This document shows positions 17,395 to 26,759 of a DNA stretch of 64,000 nucleotides, one piece after another (positions within the stretch are counted from its first letter, which is position 1; each line of letters opens with the position of its first letter). A program made the translations under genes and the position numbers. Under the pieces are notes generated by a model. It searched no databases. It saw only the letters and a list, made by a program, of their open reading frames with translations, and was not told the origin of the DNA. This DNA is from Clostridia bacterium (lineage in GTDB: Bacteria; Bacillota; Clostridia; Oscillospirales; Acutalibacteraceae), in contig JAFQCH010000013.1 in assembly GCA_017416485.1 (NCBI GenBank), forward strand, positions 1 through 64,000, given 5' to 3'.

Positions 17395-18258
17395 TCACTC
17401 AATACCTTTAAGGGCTTCGAGTTCGGATTTGTCGAGTTTTATTTGCCCGTCACGAAGCAATTTGCAGTCCTTGCGGTGCACGACCAGCGGTGCGGCATCA
17501 GGACGGCGGTCCAAACGCACTTTGAGAATACCCGTCAGCAGGTTGTTGTCCACAACCGTGCCCTTGCCTTCGCTTGTTTCCACCAATGCACCGACCTTGG
17601 GGGTAATTTTCAGCAGGTGTTCATAAGAAGCCTGCTCATATTTCAGGCAGCACATGAGTCTGCCGCAGGTGCCGCTGAGTTTAACGGGATTCAGAGAAAG
17701 CCCCTGCTCCTTTGCCATGCGGATGGAAACAGGCTGGAAGTCCGACAAGAATTCCTTACAACAGAACGGTCTGCCGCAGATACCGAGCCCGCCGAGCATT
17801 TTGGCTTCATCACGCACACCGATCTGACGCAGTTCGATGCGCACGCGGAACACGGATGCAAGATCCTTGACCAACTCGCGGAAGTCCACACGGTTGGGGG
17901 CTGTGTAGAAGAACAGCAATTTTGCGCAGTCGAAGGTGTATTCCGCACCCACAAGGTGCATATCGAGATTGCGTGCTGCAATCTTTTGTTCGCAGATTTC
18001 AAATGCCTTTTTCTCTTTTTCGGCATTGATAATAAGCTGCTTTTCGTCCTTCTCGGTGGCGGGACGGATGATAGGCTTGAGAGGCTTTACAAGCTCTTCG
18101 TCGGAAACTTCCTTGTTTTCCTGTGCGACCGTGCCGCATTCCACACCGCGGACGGTTTCCACGATGACCTTCTGCCCTTTCTGGAGTTTGAAATCAAGCG
18201 GATCAAAATAATAGACCCTGCCTACATCTTTAAAACGTACGCCGATAACAACGGCCAT
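17395..18258 (-). CDS. ricT: PSP1/RicT (YaaT) regulatory iron-sulfur protein
   Basis: The 287-residue protein has the PSP1 domain with the cysteine signatures [11 protein letters not shown] and [13 protein letters not shown]. In Bacillus, RicT forms the RicA-RicF-RicT complex that carries Fe-S clusters and steers RNase Y-dependent mRNA maturation, sporulation and biofilm decisions. It lies 24 bases after holB, the same order as in Bacillus (holB-yaaT), which supports both assignments. AAGGAAG precedes the ATG. Confidence 0.93.
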   Translation of the reverse strand: MAVVIGVRFKDVGRVYYFDPLDFKLQKGQKVIVETVRGVECGTVAQENKEVSDEELVKPLKPIIRPATEKDEKQLIINAEKEKKAFEICEQKIAARNLDMHLVGAEYTFDCAKLLFFYTAPNRVDFRELVKDLASVFRVRIELRQIGVRDEAKMLGGLGICGRPFCCKEFLSDFQPVSIRMAKEQGLSLNPVKLSGTCGRLMCCLKYEQASYEHLLKITPKVGALVETSEGKGTVVDNNLLTGILKVRLDRRPDAAPLVVHRKDCKLLRDGQIKLDKSELEALKGIE

Positions 18259-18282
18259 AAAACATCTTCCTTTCGGTTGACT

Positions 18283-19149
18283 TTATTTTTTGATAACATC
18301 TGCAAGGTGTGCTGTCAGCACGCTAAGCAGAAGATTTTCATTCGCATTTTTGTCGGCATAGCCGATGATATCCCGAAGCACTTGCATGCAATCGGTAATC
18401 TGCCGCATGGTCAGTTTTTTGCCCAGCAGCATCGCCTCGCGGTCACAGCCCGACAAGGCGGGCGCATGAACATCCGCCACAGCGGCATCACGCAGAATAC
18501 CTTGCAGGAACACGGCGGTTTTGCGCACAAGGCGGCGGTTTTTCTGCAAGGGGGCTGCCGCCTGAATGAGTTCGAATTCACCGCCCGCAGCGAGGGCGGC
18601 GGCAAGGGCGGCGGCAATATCGCGCTCGGCACCTTCCTTTTCTTCCTTTTCGCCGAGGTTGAAGGTGGTGCAACGCGAAAGCACGGTGGTGAGCAGTTTT
18701 TGCGTGCCGCTTGCTGCAAGCACAAAGCTGACAAACGGCGGCGGTTCTTCAAGCGTTTTGAGGAATGCGTTCTGCGCTTCGCGGGTCATGCCGTCTGCAT
18801 CGTGCAGAATATAGACCTTTCGTTGTGCTTCATTGGGGGCGATATAAAGAGAAGACAAAATCCCTTCGCGGATAATGTTGATGCCGACGGTGTGGGCTTT
18901 TTCCGTGCCCGCAAAACTGCTTAAATCGGGATGGGAGCCTGCTTTGACCTTGGCACACGCACGGCATTTGCCGCAGGGGGCAGATTCACGGTTTTCGCAA
19001 AGCAGTGCCATTGCAACGGTTTCAGCGGTCTTTTTGCGGTCACGGTCATTCCCCCCTGCCAACAGAAGCGCATGCGGACACCGCCCTGCACGGATGAGTG
19101 TGTGCAAAGCTGAAGGGATGACTTCTGTTTTTTGGGAAGAAGTTGCCAT
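18283..19149 (-). CDS. holB: DNA polymerase III subunit delta'
   Basis: The 288-residue protein is the delta' subunit of the clamp loader. It has a zinc-binding module (CENRESAPCGKCRACAKV), the HDADGMTREAQNAFLKTLEEPP block typical of clamp-loader AAA+ proteins, and LSRC in the sensor region. The Walker A position reads GGNDRDRKKT, degenerate as expected for a non-hydrolysing subunit. The ATG at 19149 follows CGGAGG; longer upstream reading runs into a mobile repeat. It is slightly short but complete, and is followed by ricT. Confidence 0.92.
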   Translation of the reverse strand: MATSSQKTEVIPSALHTLIRAGRCPHALLLAGGNDRDRKKTAETVAMALLCENRESAPCGKCRACAKVKAGSHPDLSSFAGTEKAHTVGINIIREGILSSLYIAPNEAQRKVYILHDADGMTREAQNAFLKTLEEPPPFVSFVLAASGTQKLLTTVLSRCTTFNLGEKEEKEGAERDIAAALAAALAAGGEFELIQAAAPLQKNRRLVRKTAVFLQGILRDAAVADVHAPALSGCDREAMLLGKKLTMRQITDCMQVLRDIIGYADKNANENLLLSVLTAHLADVIKK

Positions 19150-19167
19150 AAAACCTCCGGGTTTATT

Positions 19168-19412
19168 AAATGCAAAATTGAAAATGCAAAATGCAAAACT
19201 AAAGGGTCGCTTCGCTCCGATTATAGAGTATGAGTAAATTTGCATGAAAAATGAAAACAGTTCAACTTTAGACACTTGCAAATTATTTTATAAAACATTA
19301 CATGTAAAATTATTACAAATTAAAATTTAAAACAGCAAAACCAAAAAATTATATCTTCTATGATGGCAACGCCATTCCGATAATTTTGCATTTTCCATTT
19401 TTCATTTGCATT
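19168..19412. repeat. MITE-like dispersed repeat, copy A (inverted orientation)
   Basis: The stretch between holB and the QueG-like gene carries TTTTGCATT/AATGCAAAA end repeats, the block GGTCGCTTCGCTCCGATTATAG near the left end and ATGGCAACGCCATTCCGATAA near the right end. These are the same blocks, in reverse orientation, as at 35260-35470 and 48713-48923. The interior is AT-rich and non-coding. One end abuts the stop codon of the QueG-like gene. Confidence 0.85.
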
Positions 19413-20212
19413 CATTTATTGTCGTCTTCCAACAATTCAAGATTACGGAATATCGCGTCCCCGCGCCACATATAGACCCGTTCGGGGTCGTCACGGGTGA
19501 GCATGGTTTGTGCCGTTGCACGGAAGCGTTCCATGAATGTGGTTTGTGCGTTGGCATTGTAGGGACAGGCTGTCTGACAGCGGTCGCATCCCCACAGAGT
19601 ATTGTTCTTTTTGAGTATTTTTATTTCCTCTTCGGTCAGTTTCTTTTTCTGCGAAATGTGCGACAGGCATTTTTCAAGCCGAAAGCCGTCTGCCGACAAT
19701 GCGCCCGTGGGACAAGCCTGCATGCACTTGTTGCAACCGATACATACGCGGTGCGCAGACACTTCACACTGCACATCGAGGTCGGTCACGATTTCACCGA
19801 GAAAGACCCAGGAGCCGTATTTTTCGGTCAGAAGCAGACCGTTTTTGCCGACTGCACCAAGGCCTGCGGCAACCGCCGCCGACACCTCGGGAATGGGTGA
19901 GGCATCTGCAAAATGCACGAATGTGTGGTCAGGAAAGCCCTGCGCGAGTTGTTCACAACATTGCTGCAAAACCTCGCCGCAGAGGATATGATAATCCGCA
20001 GGCACGGCAAAACGGGAAAGCCGTGCATCGGTGTAGATTTCTTCTTCGAGCAGATACGGAAACGCAAACACAAGAATGCTTTTTGCGTTTGCGGGAAGTC
20101 GTTCACGCGAGCGCACGGGCAAAAGATAATCCCTGACCGTTTCAAACGGGCAAACGCCCCAGACAGTATCTTGCAGATATTTTTGCAGGTCCTGCCTGCC
20201 GACGGCGCTCAC
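19412..20212 (-). CDS. QueG-like (short) 4Fe-4S reductase
   Basis: The 266-residue protein matches epoxyqueuosine reductase in its core: FADASPIPEVSAA with the catalytic-type Asp, GLGAVGKNGLLL for cobalamin binding, and two cluster motifs CIGCNKCMQACPTGA and CDRCQTACPYN. QueG performs the last step of tRNA queuosine synthesis. Family members are often 310-380 residues, so this is a short form that lacks the C-terminal HEAT-like region; it may act on another substrate. The GTG start overlaps the stop of the AEC gene (GTGA), so translation is coupled. Confidence 0.8.
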   Translation of the reverse strand: MSAVGRQDLQKYLQDTVWGVCPFETVRDYLLPVRSRERLPANAKSILVFAFPYLLEEEIYTDARLSRFAVPADYHILCGEVLQQCCEQLAQGFPDHTFVHFADASPIPEVSAAVAAGLGAVGKNGLLLTEKYGSWVFLGEIVTDLDVQCEVSAHRVCIGCNKCMQACPTGALSADGFRLEKCLSHISQKKKLTEEEIKILKKNNTLWGCDRCQTACPYNANAQTTFMERFRATAQTMLTRDDPERVYMWRGDAIFRNLELLEDDNK

Positions 20213-21147
20213 AGCTGTGCAAGTGCGATGATGCAGGGCATCGTCAGCACGCTGGCAAAGGTGGAGAAAGTGACCGTGCGGGTGGCAACACCCGTGTCAT
20301 GGCCGTACATGGCGGCAAACATGACCGTGTTGTTGGCAGAGGGAGCACTTGCCTGAATGAGGGTGGAAATGAGCAGTGTGCCCGTTACAGCACCCGTACC
20401 CTTGAGGACGGCAAGCATGATAAACGGTACGGCAATGTTTTTGATGAAAAAGACAAAATACTGCCGTTTGTCCGAAAACAGTCCCTTCAGACCGCAGGCG
20501 GACATATAAGTACCGAGCAGGATCATGGCAAGCGGCGTGTTCATGCTTGCGATCCCTGCCACGGGTTCAAGCAGAAAATCGGGCAGCTGAATGCCTGTCA
20601 AAAAGAACGGCAAGCCGAGCACAACACCGATGATACCGGGGTTGAGGAGGATTTTTTTGATGCTGAATTTGGTTTTTTCGCCTGTTTTGTTCATCAGGCT
20701 GATACCGTGTGTGAAGCACAGCACCTGAAATACAAGCACACCCATGGAGCAATACAGCACACCCTCGTCACCGAGCAGGGCTTGTGCCAGCGGCAGTGCC
20801 ATGTAGCCGAAGTTGCCGTAGATGCAGGCGTATTTGTAGATGACATCGTGCGGTCTGCCTTTGCGGTACAAGGGCAATGTCAGCAGAATACCCACAACGT
20901 GTGTGCCCACTGCACACAGCGAAGCGATGAGAAGCTGCTTTGCTGTTTCGGGGGTAAAAGGTGTGGTGGCAAAGGACTTGACGATGACCGCCGTTGTGAT
21001 GACATAAAACAGCAGATTATTGGTCAGTCTTGCGGTTTTTTCGGTAAAGAGTTTGGTGCGGTCGCACACGAAGCCGACGGCAACCATGACATACAGAATC
21101 AGCACCTGACGGGCGGCGATCCATACATTTTCAAAAAACAGTTCCAT
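20209..21147 (-). CDS. AEC-family transporter
   Basis: The 312-residue protein has about ten membrane segments in the AEC (auxin efflux carrier) arrangement, with LTNNLLFYVITTAVIVKSF near the first helices and NTPLAMILLGTYMS after the central loop. Bacterial members export or import small organic anions such as malate. It is followed, with a four-base overlap, by the QueG-like gene and preceded nine bases upstream by a membrane protein gene. Confidence 0.85.
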   Translation of the reverse strand: MELFFENVWIAARQVLILYVMVAVGFVCDRTKLFTEKTARLTNNLLFYVITTAVIVKSFATTPFTPETAKQLLIASLCAVGTHVVGILLTLPLYRKGRPHDVIYKYACIYGNFGYMALPLAQALLGDEGVLYCSMGVLVFQVLCFTHGISLMNKTGEKTKFSIKKILLNPGIIGVVLGLPFFLTGIQLPDFLLEPVAGIASMNTPLAMILLGTYMSACGLKGLFSDKRQYFVFFIKNIAVPFIMLAVLKGTGAVTGTLLISTLIQASAPSANNTVMFAAMYGHDTGVATRTVTFSTFASVLTMPCIIALAQL

Positions 21148-21156
21148 AATTTTCTC

Positions 21157-22113
21157 TTATTCAGCAGAAAAAGGCTCTACGGGGATTTCCGTATTTTCAT
21201 CGACCAATGCAGGTTCGGATTCTTTGGCATCTTCTTTTGCGGCAACGCCGTGTTTGAGCACGGAAGTTACGGCAAAAACAGAGAACAGCGTTCCCATGGC
21301 AAAAATAAGGTTCACACCGAAGCCTTCCACCGTGCCGTTGCCTGCGATGGAGGAAATAAGCCTCGGACCGCTTGCAAGCATGCAGAACAGCGCACTCAGC
21401 AAACCTGTTGCAAACACGACCCATGTGCCGCCTTCGGAGCCGGTTTCGGTGAAGAAACGGGCGATGGAGAACAGGAACAGCATCAGGAAAATGGTGGCAT
21501 ACAGTTCACAGAACAGTTCGGCAAGCACAAGATAACTTGTGGTGTGGGTGAAATAGAAAATCACGCGCAGGGTTCCCCACAGCGGTGCGGCAAGGAACAG
21601 AACGGCGGGAAAACGCAGCCATTTGGTTTTGCCGGTAACACTTGCAATGGCAAGCAATGTGAGCGCAACCATGGTGACACAGCCGAGCACCGCTTCAAAG
21701 AAATTACGCACCGTGCCGTTGCCGACACAGAATTCATAAACCGAAAGACCTGCCAGCTTGCTTTGCTGCACCATAGCGGACAACTCGTTGATGGATTGTG
21801 CACCGAATGCGGCGGCAAGGGCAACCGAAGCCGCACCGAGGCCGGGTCTTCTGACCTGTGCGACTTCATGCGAAGGCATTTGCCCGCACACAAAGCAAAG
21901 TGCGACAACAACAAGCACCGTCAGCACCGCAACAATGTAAAACACATACACCGAAGCTCCACGTTCAAGGAAAAAGCCCGTTGTCATGTCGGTGTTATTG
22001 AACAACTGCGAAATGCGAAGCGGCAGCAACACAAGCATGCCGACAAGCATGGCAAGCATGGGAGCAACCACGGGGAGATTCTTTGCAGTGCCTTTGAGTT
22101 GGATTTTTTTCAT
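21157..22113 (-). CDS. Polytopic membrane protein of unknown function
   Basis: I do not recognise a family. The 318-residue product has about eight hydrophobic segments (first two at about 13-33 and 53-77), a conserved-looking motif AFGAQSINELSAM in a loop, and an acidic C-terminal tail (ESEPALVDENTEIPVEPFSAE). It lies between citrate synthase (36 bases upstream) and the AEC transporter (9 bases downstream), so it belongs to that operon. Confidence 0.75.
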   Translation of the reverse strand: MKKIQLKGTAKNLPVVAPMLAMLVGMLVLLPLRISQLFNNTDMTTGFFLERGASVYVFYIVAVLTVLVVVALCFVCGQMPSHEVAQVRRPGLGAASVALAAAFGAQSINELSAMVQQSKLAGLSVYEFCVGNGTVRNFFEAVLGCVTMVALTLLAIASVTGKTKWLRFPAVLFLAAPLWGTLRVIFYFTHTTSYLVLAELFCELYATIFLMLFLFSIARFFTETGSEGGTWVVFATGLLSALFCMLASGPRLISSIAGNGTVEGFGVNLIFAMGTLFSVFAVTSVLKHGVAAKEDAKESEPALVDENTEIPVEPFSAE

Positions 22114-22149
22114 AATCGGATTCGCTTCCCTTCGTCAGACGCACGGAAT

Positions 22150-23538
22150 TTATCGTTCGTCAATGACAATATATTTCTGTTTTTGCGAAAGGCTCTTGTA
22201 TGCAGGGCGCATGATTCTGCCGCCTGTGAGAATTTCTTCCATGCGGTGTGCGCACCAGCCTGCGGCACGTGCACAGGCAAAAATGGGGGTGTAAAGATCT
22301 TCGGGGAGTGCCAGCATGCGGTAGATAAGCCCCGAATAGAGGTCCACATTGGCGCACATCTTTTTGTCGTTGCCCTTTTCTTCGAGGAAAATTTCGGGAG
22401 TCAGGCGTTCAATGCAGTCAAGCAGTTGCCATTCGTCGCCGTAGCCTGTTTTTTCGGCAAGCGAACGGGCATTTTCCTTAAGAAGCACCGCACGGGGGTC
22501 CGACAGTGTGTAAACCGCATGCCCCATGCCGTAAATAAGTCCTGTGCCGTCGCCGATTTCCTTGCGCACAACCTTGCGCAGTGCATCTGCAACCTGCCCT
22601 TCGTCCGTGATGTCGGAAACCTCTTTGCGAATGGCATCCACCATTTCGGCAACCTTCATATTGGCGCCGCCGTGCTTGGGGCCTTTGAGCGCGCCGATAC
22701 CCGCGGCAATGGCGGAATAGGTGTCTGTTCCTGCGCTGGTGAGGGTGCGTACGGCAAAGGTGGAGCAGTTACCGCCGCCGTGTTCGGCATGCAGCATCAT
22801 GCAAAGGTCGAGCAATTTGGCTTCTTCATCCGTGAACTTGCGGTTGGATCGGATGGAGTTGAGAATGCTCTGTGCCGTGGACTGTTCGGGCTTAAGCGGA
22901 TGGATATACATACTCTTGTTGAGGTAATTGCGGCGTTTGACCTGATAGGAATAGGTCATCAGAGACGGCAGTCTGCCGATGATCTGAATGCTCTGACGAA
23001 GCACGTTTTCGGGAGAAAGGTCATCGGGATTCGGGTCGTAGGCATACAAGGCGGCAACCGCACTCTGCATACGGTTCATAACCGACGGCGAGGGTGCTTT
23101 CATAATAACGTCTTCGGTGAAAGCGGCGGGCAGTTCGCGGTAATGCGAGAGCACACTGCGGAACTGATTGAGCTGTGCGCCTGTGGGCAAAAAGCCGAAC
23201 AGCAACAGGAAGGTGAGCTCTTCAAAGCCGAAACGGTCTTCGGCAACGCAAGCACCCACAAGGTCATAAATATTGACACCGCGATAGGTCAGTCTTCCGT
23301 CTCGCGGGACACGTTCACCGTCTTCAATGTAGTAGCCGTCAACGCTGCAGACCTGCGTGATACCTGCCATAACACCCGTGCCGTCATCATTACGCAGACC
23401 CTTTTTGATATGATAACGGTCAAAGTCCTGTGTTTTGATGTGCAGGGTATTGCGGTACTGCGAACACAGATCCGACAAAAACTCGGCCTCGTATTTATTA
23501 TCGTCAAAAATCATAATTTTCATCTCCGAAAAAAGCAT
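22150..23538 (-). CDS. Citrate synthase
   Basis: The protein of about 462 residues condenses acetyl-CoA and oxaloacetate. Diagnostic blocks are LHAEHGGGNCSTF and KGPKHGGANMKV (substrate His), GMGHAVYT (catalytic His) and NVDLYSGLIYRML (catalytic Asp). It is the clostridial long form with an extra N-terminal segment. No good ribosome binding site precedes the first ATG (23538); CGGAG lies properly for the third ATG at 23514 (MIFDDN), so the true start may be there. It heads a run with a membrane protein, an AEC transporter and a QueG-like protein, which suggests links to organic-acid handling. Confidence 0.93.
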   Translation of the reverse strand: MLFSEMKIMIFDDNKYEAEFLSDLCSQYRNTLHIKTQDFDRYHIKKGLRNDDGTGVMAGITQVCSVDGYYIEDGERVPRDGRLTYRGVNIYDLVGACVAEDRFGFEELTFLLLFGFLPTGAQLNQFRSVLSHYRELPAAFTEDVIMKAPSPSVMNRMQSAVAALYAYDPNPDDLSPENVLRQSIQIIGRLPSLMTYSYQVKRRNYLNKSMYIHPLKPEQSTAQSILNSIRSNRKFTDEEAKLLDLCMMLHAEHGGGNCSTFAVRTLTSAGTDTYSAIAAGIGALKGPKHGGANMKVAEMVDAIRKEVSDITDEGQVADALRKVVRKEIGDGTGLIYGMGHAVYTLSDPRAVLLKENARSLAEKTGYGDEWQLLDCIERLTPEIFLEEKGNDKKMCANVDLYSGLIYRMLALPEDLYTPIFACARAAGWCAHRMEEILTGGRIMRPAYKSLSQKQKYIVIDER

Positions 23539-23618
23539 ACAATGTGAATTTATATTATATTATTTTTTTTAACAATTGTCAAGACAAATGAAAAATGTCG
23601 GAAACATTCTGCATTCAA

Positions 23619-23649
23619 AAAACCGCCCTCATGTGAGGACGGCTTTTTG
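23619..23649 (-). terminator. Terminator of the cell-wall/GTPase operon
   Basis: On the minus strand AAAAAGCCGTCCTCA pairs with TGAGGGCGGTTTTTT, directly after the PBP gene stop codon. Confidence 0.85.
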
Positions 23650-23650
23650 G

Positions 23651-25165
23651 TTAATCTTCACTTATTGCGGGGGTCATGTATTCGGTAATAACATTGATGA
23701 TCGCCTGGGCGGTGGGCTTGAGATCATAGCTCATGCCCGGTCCGTCGATGTCGAACACGGTGAAGGTGTATTGCGGGTCGCTTGCGGGGAACGAACAGGT
23801 GATAAACTTGTTGTTACGGGTGCCTGTGATTTCCGCTGTGCCTGTTTTGGCATAAACTTCGCCTTCAAGGCCGTTGTAAATGAACCCGTATTCATCGCGG
23901 CCTGCCCGAAGCATACCTTCCCTGACCAACGTGCACGCATTGGGGCTGACTACATAGGGCAGCTCCTGCGGGACGGTTTGCGAAATGAGCTTGCCGCGGC
24001 GGTTTTCGGTTTTGCTGACAAACCACGGTGTGTGCATGGTGCCGTCCGTGACGATGGCGGAGGTAAGAATGTTCATGTAAAGGGGACTAACGAGCATTTT
24101 GCCCTGCCCGAAAGAGGACTGCACAAGCTCGTTGGGATCGGAGGTGGAAATCTGATGACTCTGGGTGATTTCACCCAACTGGGTGATGATGACCTCGTTG
24201 AAACCGAGCTTTGCCATACCGCGCACGAATTCACCCGTGGAGAACGAGCCACCGAGGTTACAGAACTGCCATGCGGCGGTGCTGAACCATACATTCGAAG
24301 ACTCCTTGATGGCACCCTGCATTTGCAGATCGGCATACGCATTGCCCTCATAGTTGCTGACAGGGGCAATGTTTTCGCCGAATTCCGCTTTGCCGCCGTC
24401 ATAAATGGACGGATTGAAGTTATTTTCGGCAAGAATGCAAGCGGTGATGAGTTTGCCGACCGAACCGGGGGTCAGGCTTGCCATACAGTTGTTGACGAAT
24501 TCACCGTTCTGATACAGTGCATTCGCATCTGCTGAAGGCAGGGTGAAATCATAGGTCGGCAGACTGATCATGGTCAGCACTTCACCCGTTTTTGCATCGG
24601 TGACGATGACGCCGCCCGTGTCAATATCACCAAGAAGCTGATAAATTGCATTCTGCATTTCCACATCAACGGTCAGATGCACATTGTCTCCGTAGCCGGA
24701 ATTGATGTTTTCACGGCGGTAGCCGATGAGGTCGGTATAAAAATAGCTTTCCACCGCCCGCTGGCCGTAGGTGCTGCCCATCAGATGCGCAATGCTTTCA
24801 ATGTAACGGTATTCTCTGTATTTATTTCCGTTTTCAACAACCGTTTTTGCAACCGTTTCGCCGTTGCGGTCAAAAATGGTGCCCTTGATGTTGTAATCTT
24901 CCAGATATGCCACCGTAATGCGGTCATATTCGGGATCCACAATGGAAATATTGTTGCTTGCCGCTGACCAAAGGGTGACACCCAACAGCAGAATCACCAC
25001 AAGGAACATGGCAAAGCTCATGCGGGTGACCATCAGCAGGTTGGTCATGCCGCCGGCCCTTCCGGGATTGCGCAGAAGAGCCGCGAAGCGGTGAATGCTT
25101 TCGTCTTTTTTCTTTTTACCCGGATAATGAACACTTTTATCCGACACAGACGCTGTCTTCTTCAC
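23651..25165 (-). CDS. Class B penicillin-binding protein (transpeptidase)
   Basis: The 504-residue protein has a basic cytoplasmic tail, one membrane anchor (about 50-66), a small dimerisation-like region and a transpeptidase domain. Active-site motifs are SVGK (Ser235, Lys238), SSN (289-291) and KTGTAE. It cross-links peptidoglycan and normally works with a SEDS glycosyltransferase, here the adjacent FtsW/RodA. The GTG at 25165 is preceded by GAGGAAGGGG at good spacing and overlaps the FtsW stop by 29 bases; an ATG at 25189 has no such site. The lack of a PASTA domain and the short length fit the PbpA type paired with RodA in FHA-containing clusters. Confidence 0.9.
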   Translation of the reverse strand: MKKTASVSDKSVHYPGKKKKDESIHRFAALLRNPGRAGGMTNLLMVTRMSFAMFLVVILLLGVTLWSAASNNISIVDPEYDRITVAYLEDYNIKGTIFDRNGETVAKTVVENGNKYREYRYIESIAHLMGSTYGQRAVESYFYTDLIGYRRENINSGYGDNVHLTVDVEMQNAIYQLLGDIDTGGVIVTDAKTGEVLTMISLPTYDFTLPSADANALYQNGEFVNNCMASLTPGSVGKLITACILAENNFNPSIYDGGKAEFGENIAPVSNYEGNAYADLQMQGAIKESSNVWFSTAAWQFCNLGGSFSTGEFVRGMAKLGFNEVIITQLGEITQSHQISTSDPNELVQSSFGQGKMLVSPLYMNILTSAIVTDGTMHTPWFVSKTENRRGKLISQTVPQELPYVVSPNACTLVREGMLRAGRDEYGFIYNGLEGEVYAKTGTAEITGTRNNKFITCSFPASDPQYTFTVFDIDGPGMSYDLKPTAQAIINVITEYMTPAISED

Positions 25166-26759
25166 GCACACGCACCCCTTCCTCTTCATTTTCTGCCGCA
25201 TTCCATGCGTCGGCAAGGCGCTGTTTTTTGCCCATGTAATCGGCATCGGCAAACAGAACAATGGCAACCATCATCAGTGTGACGGTCACGCTTGATCCGC
25301 CGCGGCTGACAAGCGGCAAAGTAATGCCCGTCAACGGAATAAGGTTGTTGACACCCAGAATGTTGATAATCATCTGCAAAAGCACGGAGGTGATCATGGT
25401 AAACACAAGATAGCGGTTGACCATATCGCAGTTGCTGCTGATGAGCGAAAATGCGGAGTCCGCCAGCAACAGATAGGCAAACAACAGCACCATGATGCTC
25501 ACAAAACCGCCGCACTGCAGAACGCTGGTGTAAATATAGTCCGCATCGCCGACAGCCACATAATGGAAAACGGGTGCCTGCACGGGCACAAGCTCACTGA
25601 TGCCGATGGCCTTGAGCGCCGCGGCAGGCTGATAGTTGCTTGCGGTCTGAATGTATTCGCGCACCCCGGGCAGTCGGTCGGGGTCGGTGCCGTGGATATC
25701 TGCCACGTTCATCACACGCCAATAAATTTTTTCGTACTGCCGGGTAAAGAAAGTGCTTTCGGGCTCGCGCCAGGGTGTTTCGCCTTCGTTGAGCAGACCG
25801 GCTTCTTCACGGGCAAGCAGATCTTCTTTTTCTGCCACGGTGAGGGTGTATTTTGCTTCAATATATTCATTGCCCTCTTTGATCATCACACCGGTAATGG
25901 GAATGCAGATGACCAGCGCCGCGGCAATGAGAATGCCCGTATAGATCCAGTTACGATTGGAAACGATGAGAAACAGCACAAAGCTGAGCAACACCACCAC
26001 AATGCTTCCGAATTCGCCGAGCAGGGCATAATAAAGAAGCATCACAACCAGCGAGCCGAACAGCATGGCGGTTCTGAAAATGAACCAGCTTTTATTTTCA
26101 TCGGGGAATCCGCCGACAAAGGCAATCAGAAACAAAAAGGCAAATTTGAGGAACTCACCCGGCTGAAAGCCGGCCAGCCACTGATCGCTGCTGTCGGTAT
26201 TGCCGCCGCGTGTTTTCAGCAGAATCAGGAACACCGCACACGCACCGACAAACAAAACAGTCAGCGCATAGCAGAACATGGGATTGTTTTTGTTTGCCTG
26301 CCCCCCCACAAGTGCTTTCTTTTTGATAAACGAAGTCATGAAAGCGCAGAAAAGACCTGCCACACAGCCAACCAGCAGAAAGAGCGCCAAGCGGCTGACA
26401 CTGTAGCCCGCCGAAACAACACCCCTTGCATTGCCGTAGAAGCGGTGGCTGAACACGACTTGCCCGGCAATGCCCGAAGTCAACAGCAGATTGACCGCGC
26501 ACAGCATTTTGCCGCAAACGGTCATGGGCTTGCGCGCGGCAAGCAGTTTGATGGCAAGCACCTCCAGCGCATCAAAAAGCAGAAAAACACCTGCAAGATA
26601 CAGCAACTCGCCTTTGATGTTGAAGCCGATGCCCAGGCAAAGAACAAGATAAAACTGATAAACCGGGGGCATGAAGATCTGCACTTCGGTGATGCCCGTC
26701 ACACGGCGGAATGTCTGCAACGCACGCACATAGAGTCCTTTTTGCTTTACTGCAATCAT
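25137..26759 (-). CDS. FtsW/RodA/SpoVE-family SEDS peptidoglycan polymerase
   Basis: The 540-residue protein has ten or more membrane segments and the SEDS signature LGVNNLIPLTGITLPLVSRGGSS near the C-terminus. A long extracellular loop (about 300-410) is typical. SEDS proteins polymerise lipid II and pair with a class B PBP, here the next gene. It is longer than usual (about 400) because of an extended N-terminal membrane region (segments before residue 130) and a charged C-terminal tail. The ATG follows AAGGAGG and overlaps the FHA-like gene stop by four bases. Confidence 0.92.
   Translation of the reverse strand: MIAVKQKGLYVRALQTFRRVTGITEVQIFMPPVYQFYLVLCLGIGFNIKGELLYLAGVFLLFDALEVLAIKLLAARKPMTVCGKMLCAVNLLLTSGIAGQVVFSHRFYGNARGVVSAGYSVSRLALFLLVGCVAGLFCAFMTSFIKKKALVGGQANKNNPMFCYALTVLFVGACAVFLILLKTRGGNTDSSDQWLAGFQPGEFLKFAFLFLIAFVGGFPDENKSWFIFRTAMLFGSLVVMLLYYALLGEFGSIVVVLLSFVLFLIVSNRNWIYTGILIAAALVICIPITGVMIKEGNEYIEAKYTLTVAEKEDLLAREEAGLLNEGETPWREPESTFFTRQYEKIYWRVMNVADIHGTDPDRLPGVREYIQTASNYQPAAALKAIGISELVPVQAPVFHYVAVGDADYIYTSVLQCGGFVSIMVLLFAYLLLADSAFSLISSNCDMVNRYLVFTMITSVLLQMIINILGVNNLIPLTGITLPLVSRGGSSVTVTLMMVAIVLFADADYMGKKQRLADAWNAAENEEEGVRVREEDSVCVG

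Noticed and set aside
19150..19411. N-terminal extension of holB into upstream sequence
   Set aside because: The extra residues would come from the dispersed repeat, and the CGGAGG site clearly serves ATG 19149.
20299..23547. 1082-codon open frame on the plus strand
   Set aside because: It is antisense to the AEC transporter, a membrane protein and citrate synthase; the open frame reflects codon bias of the real strand.
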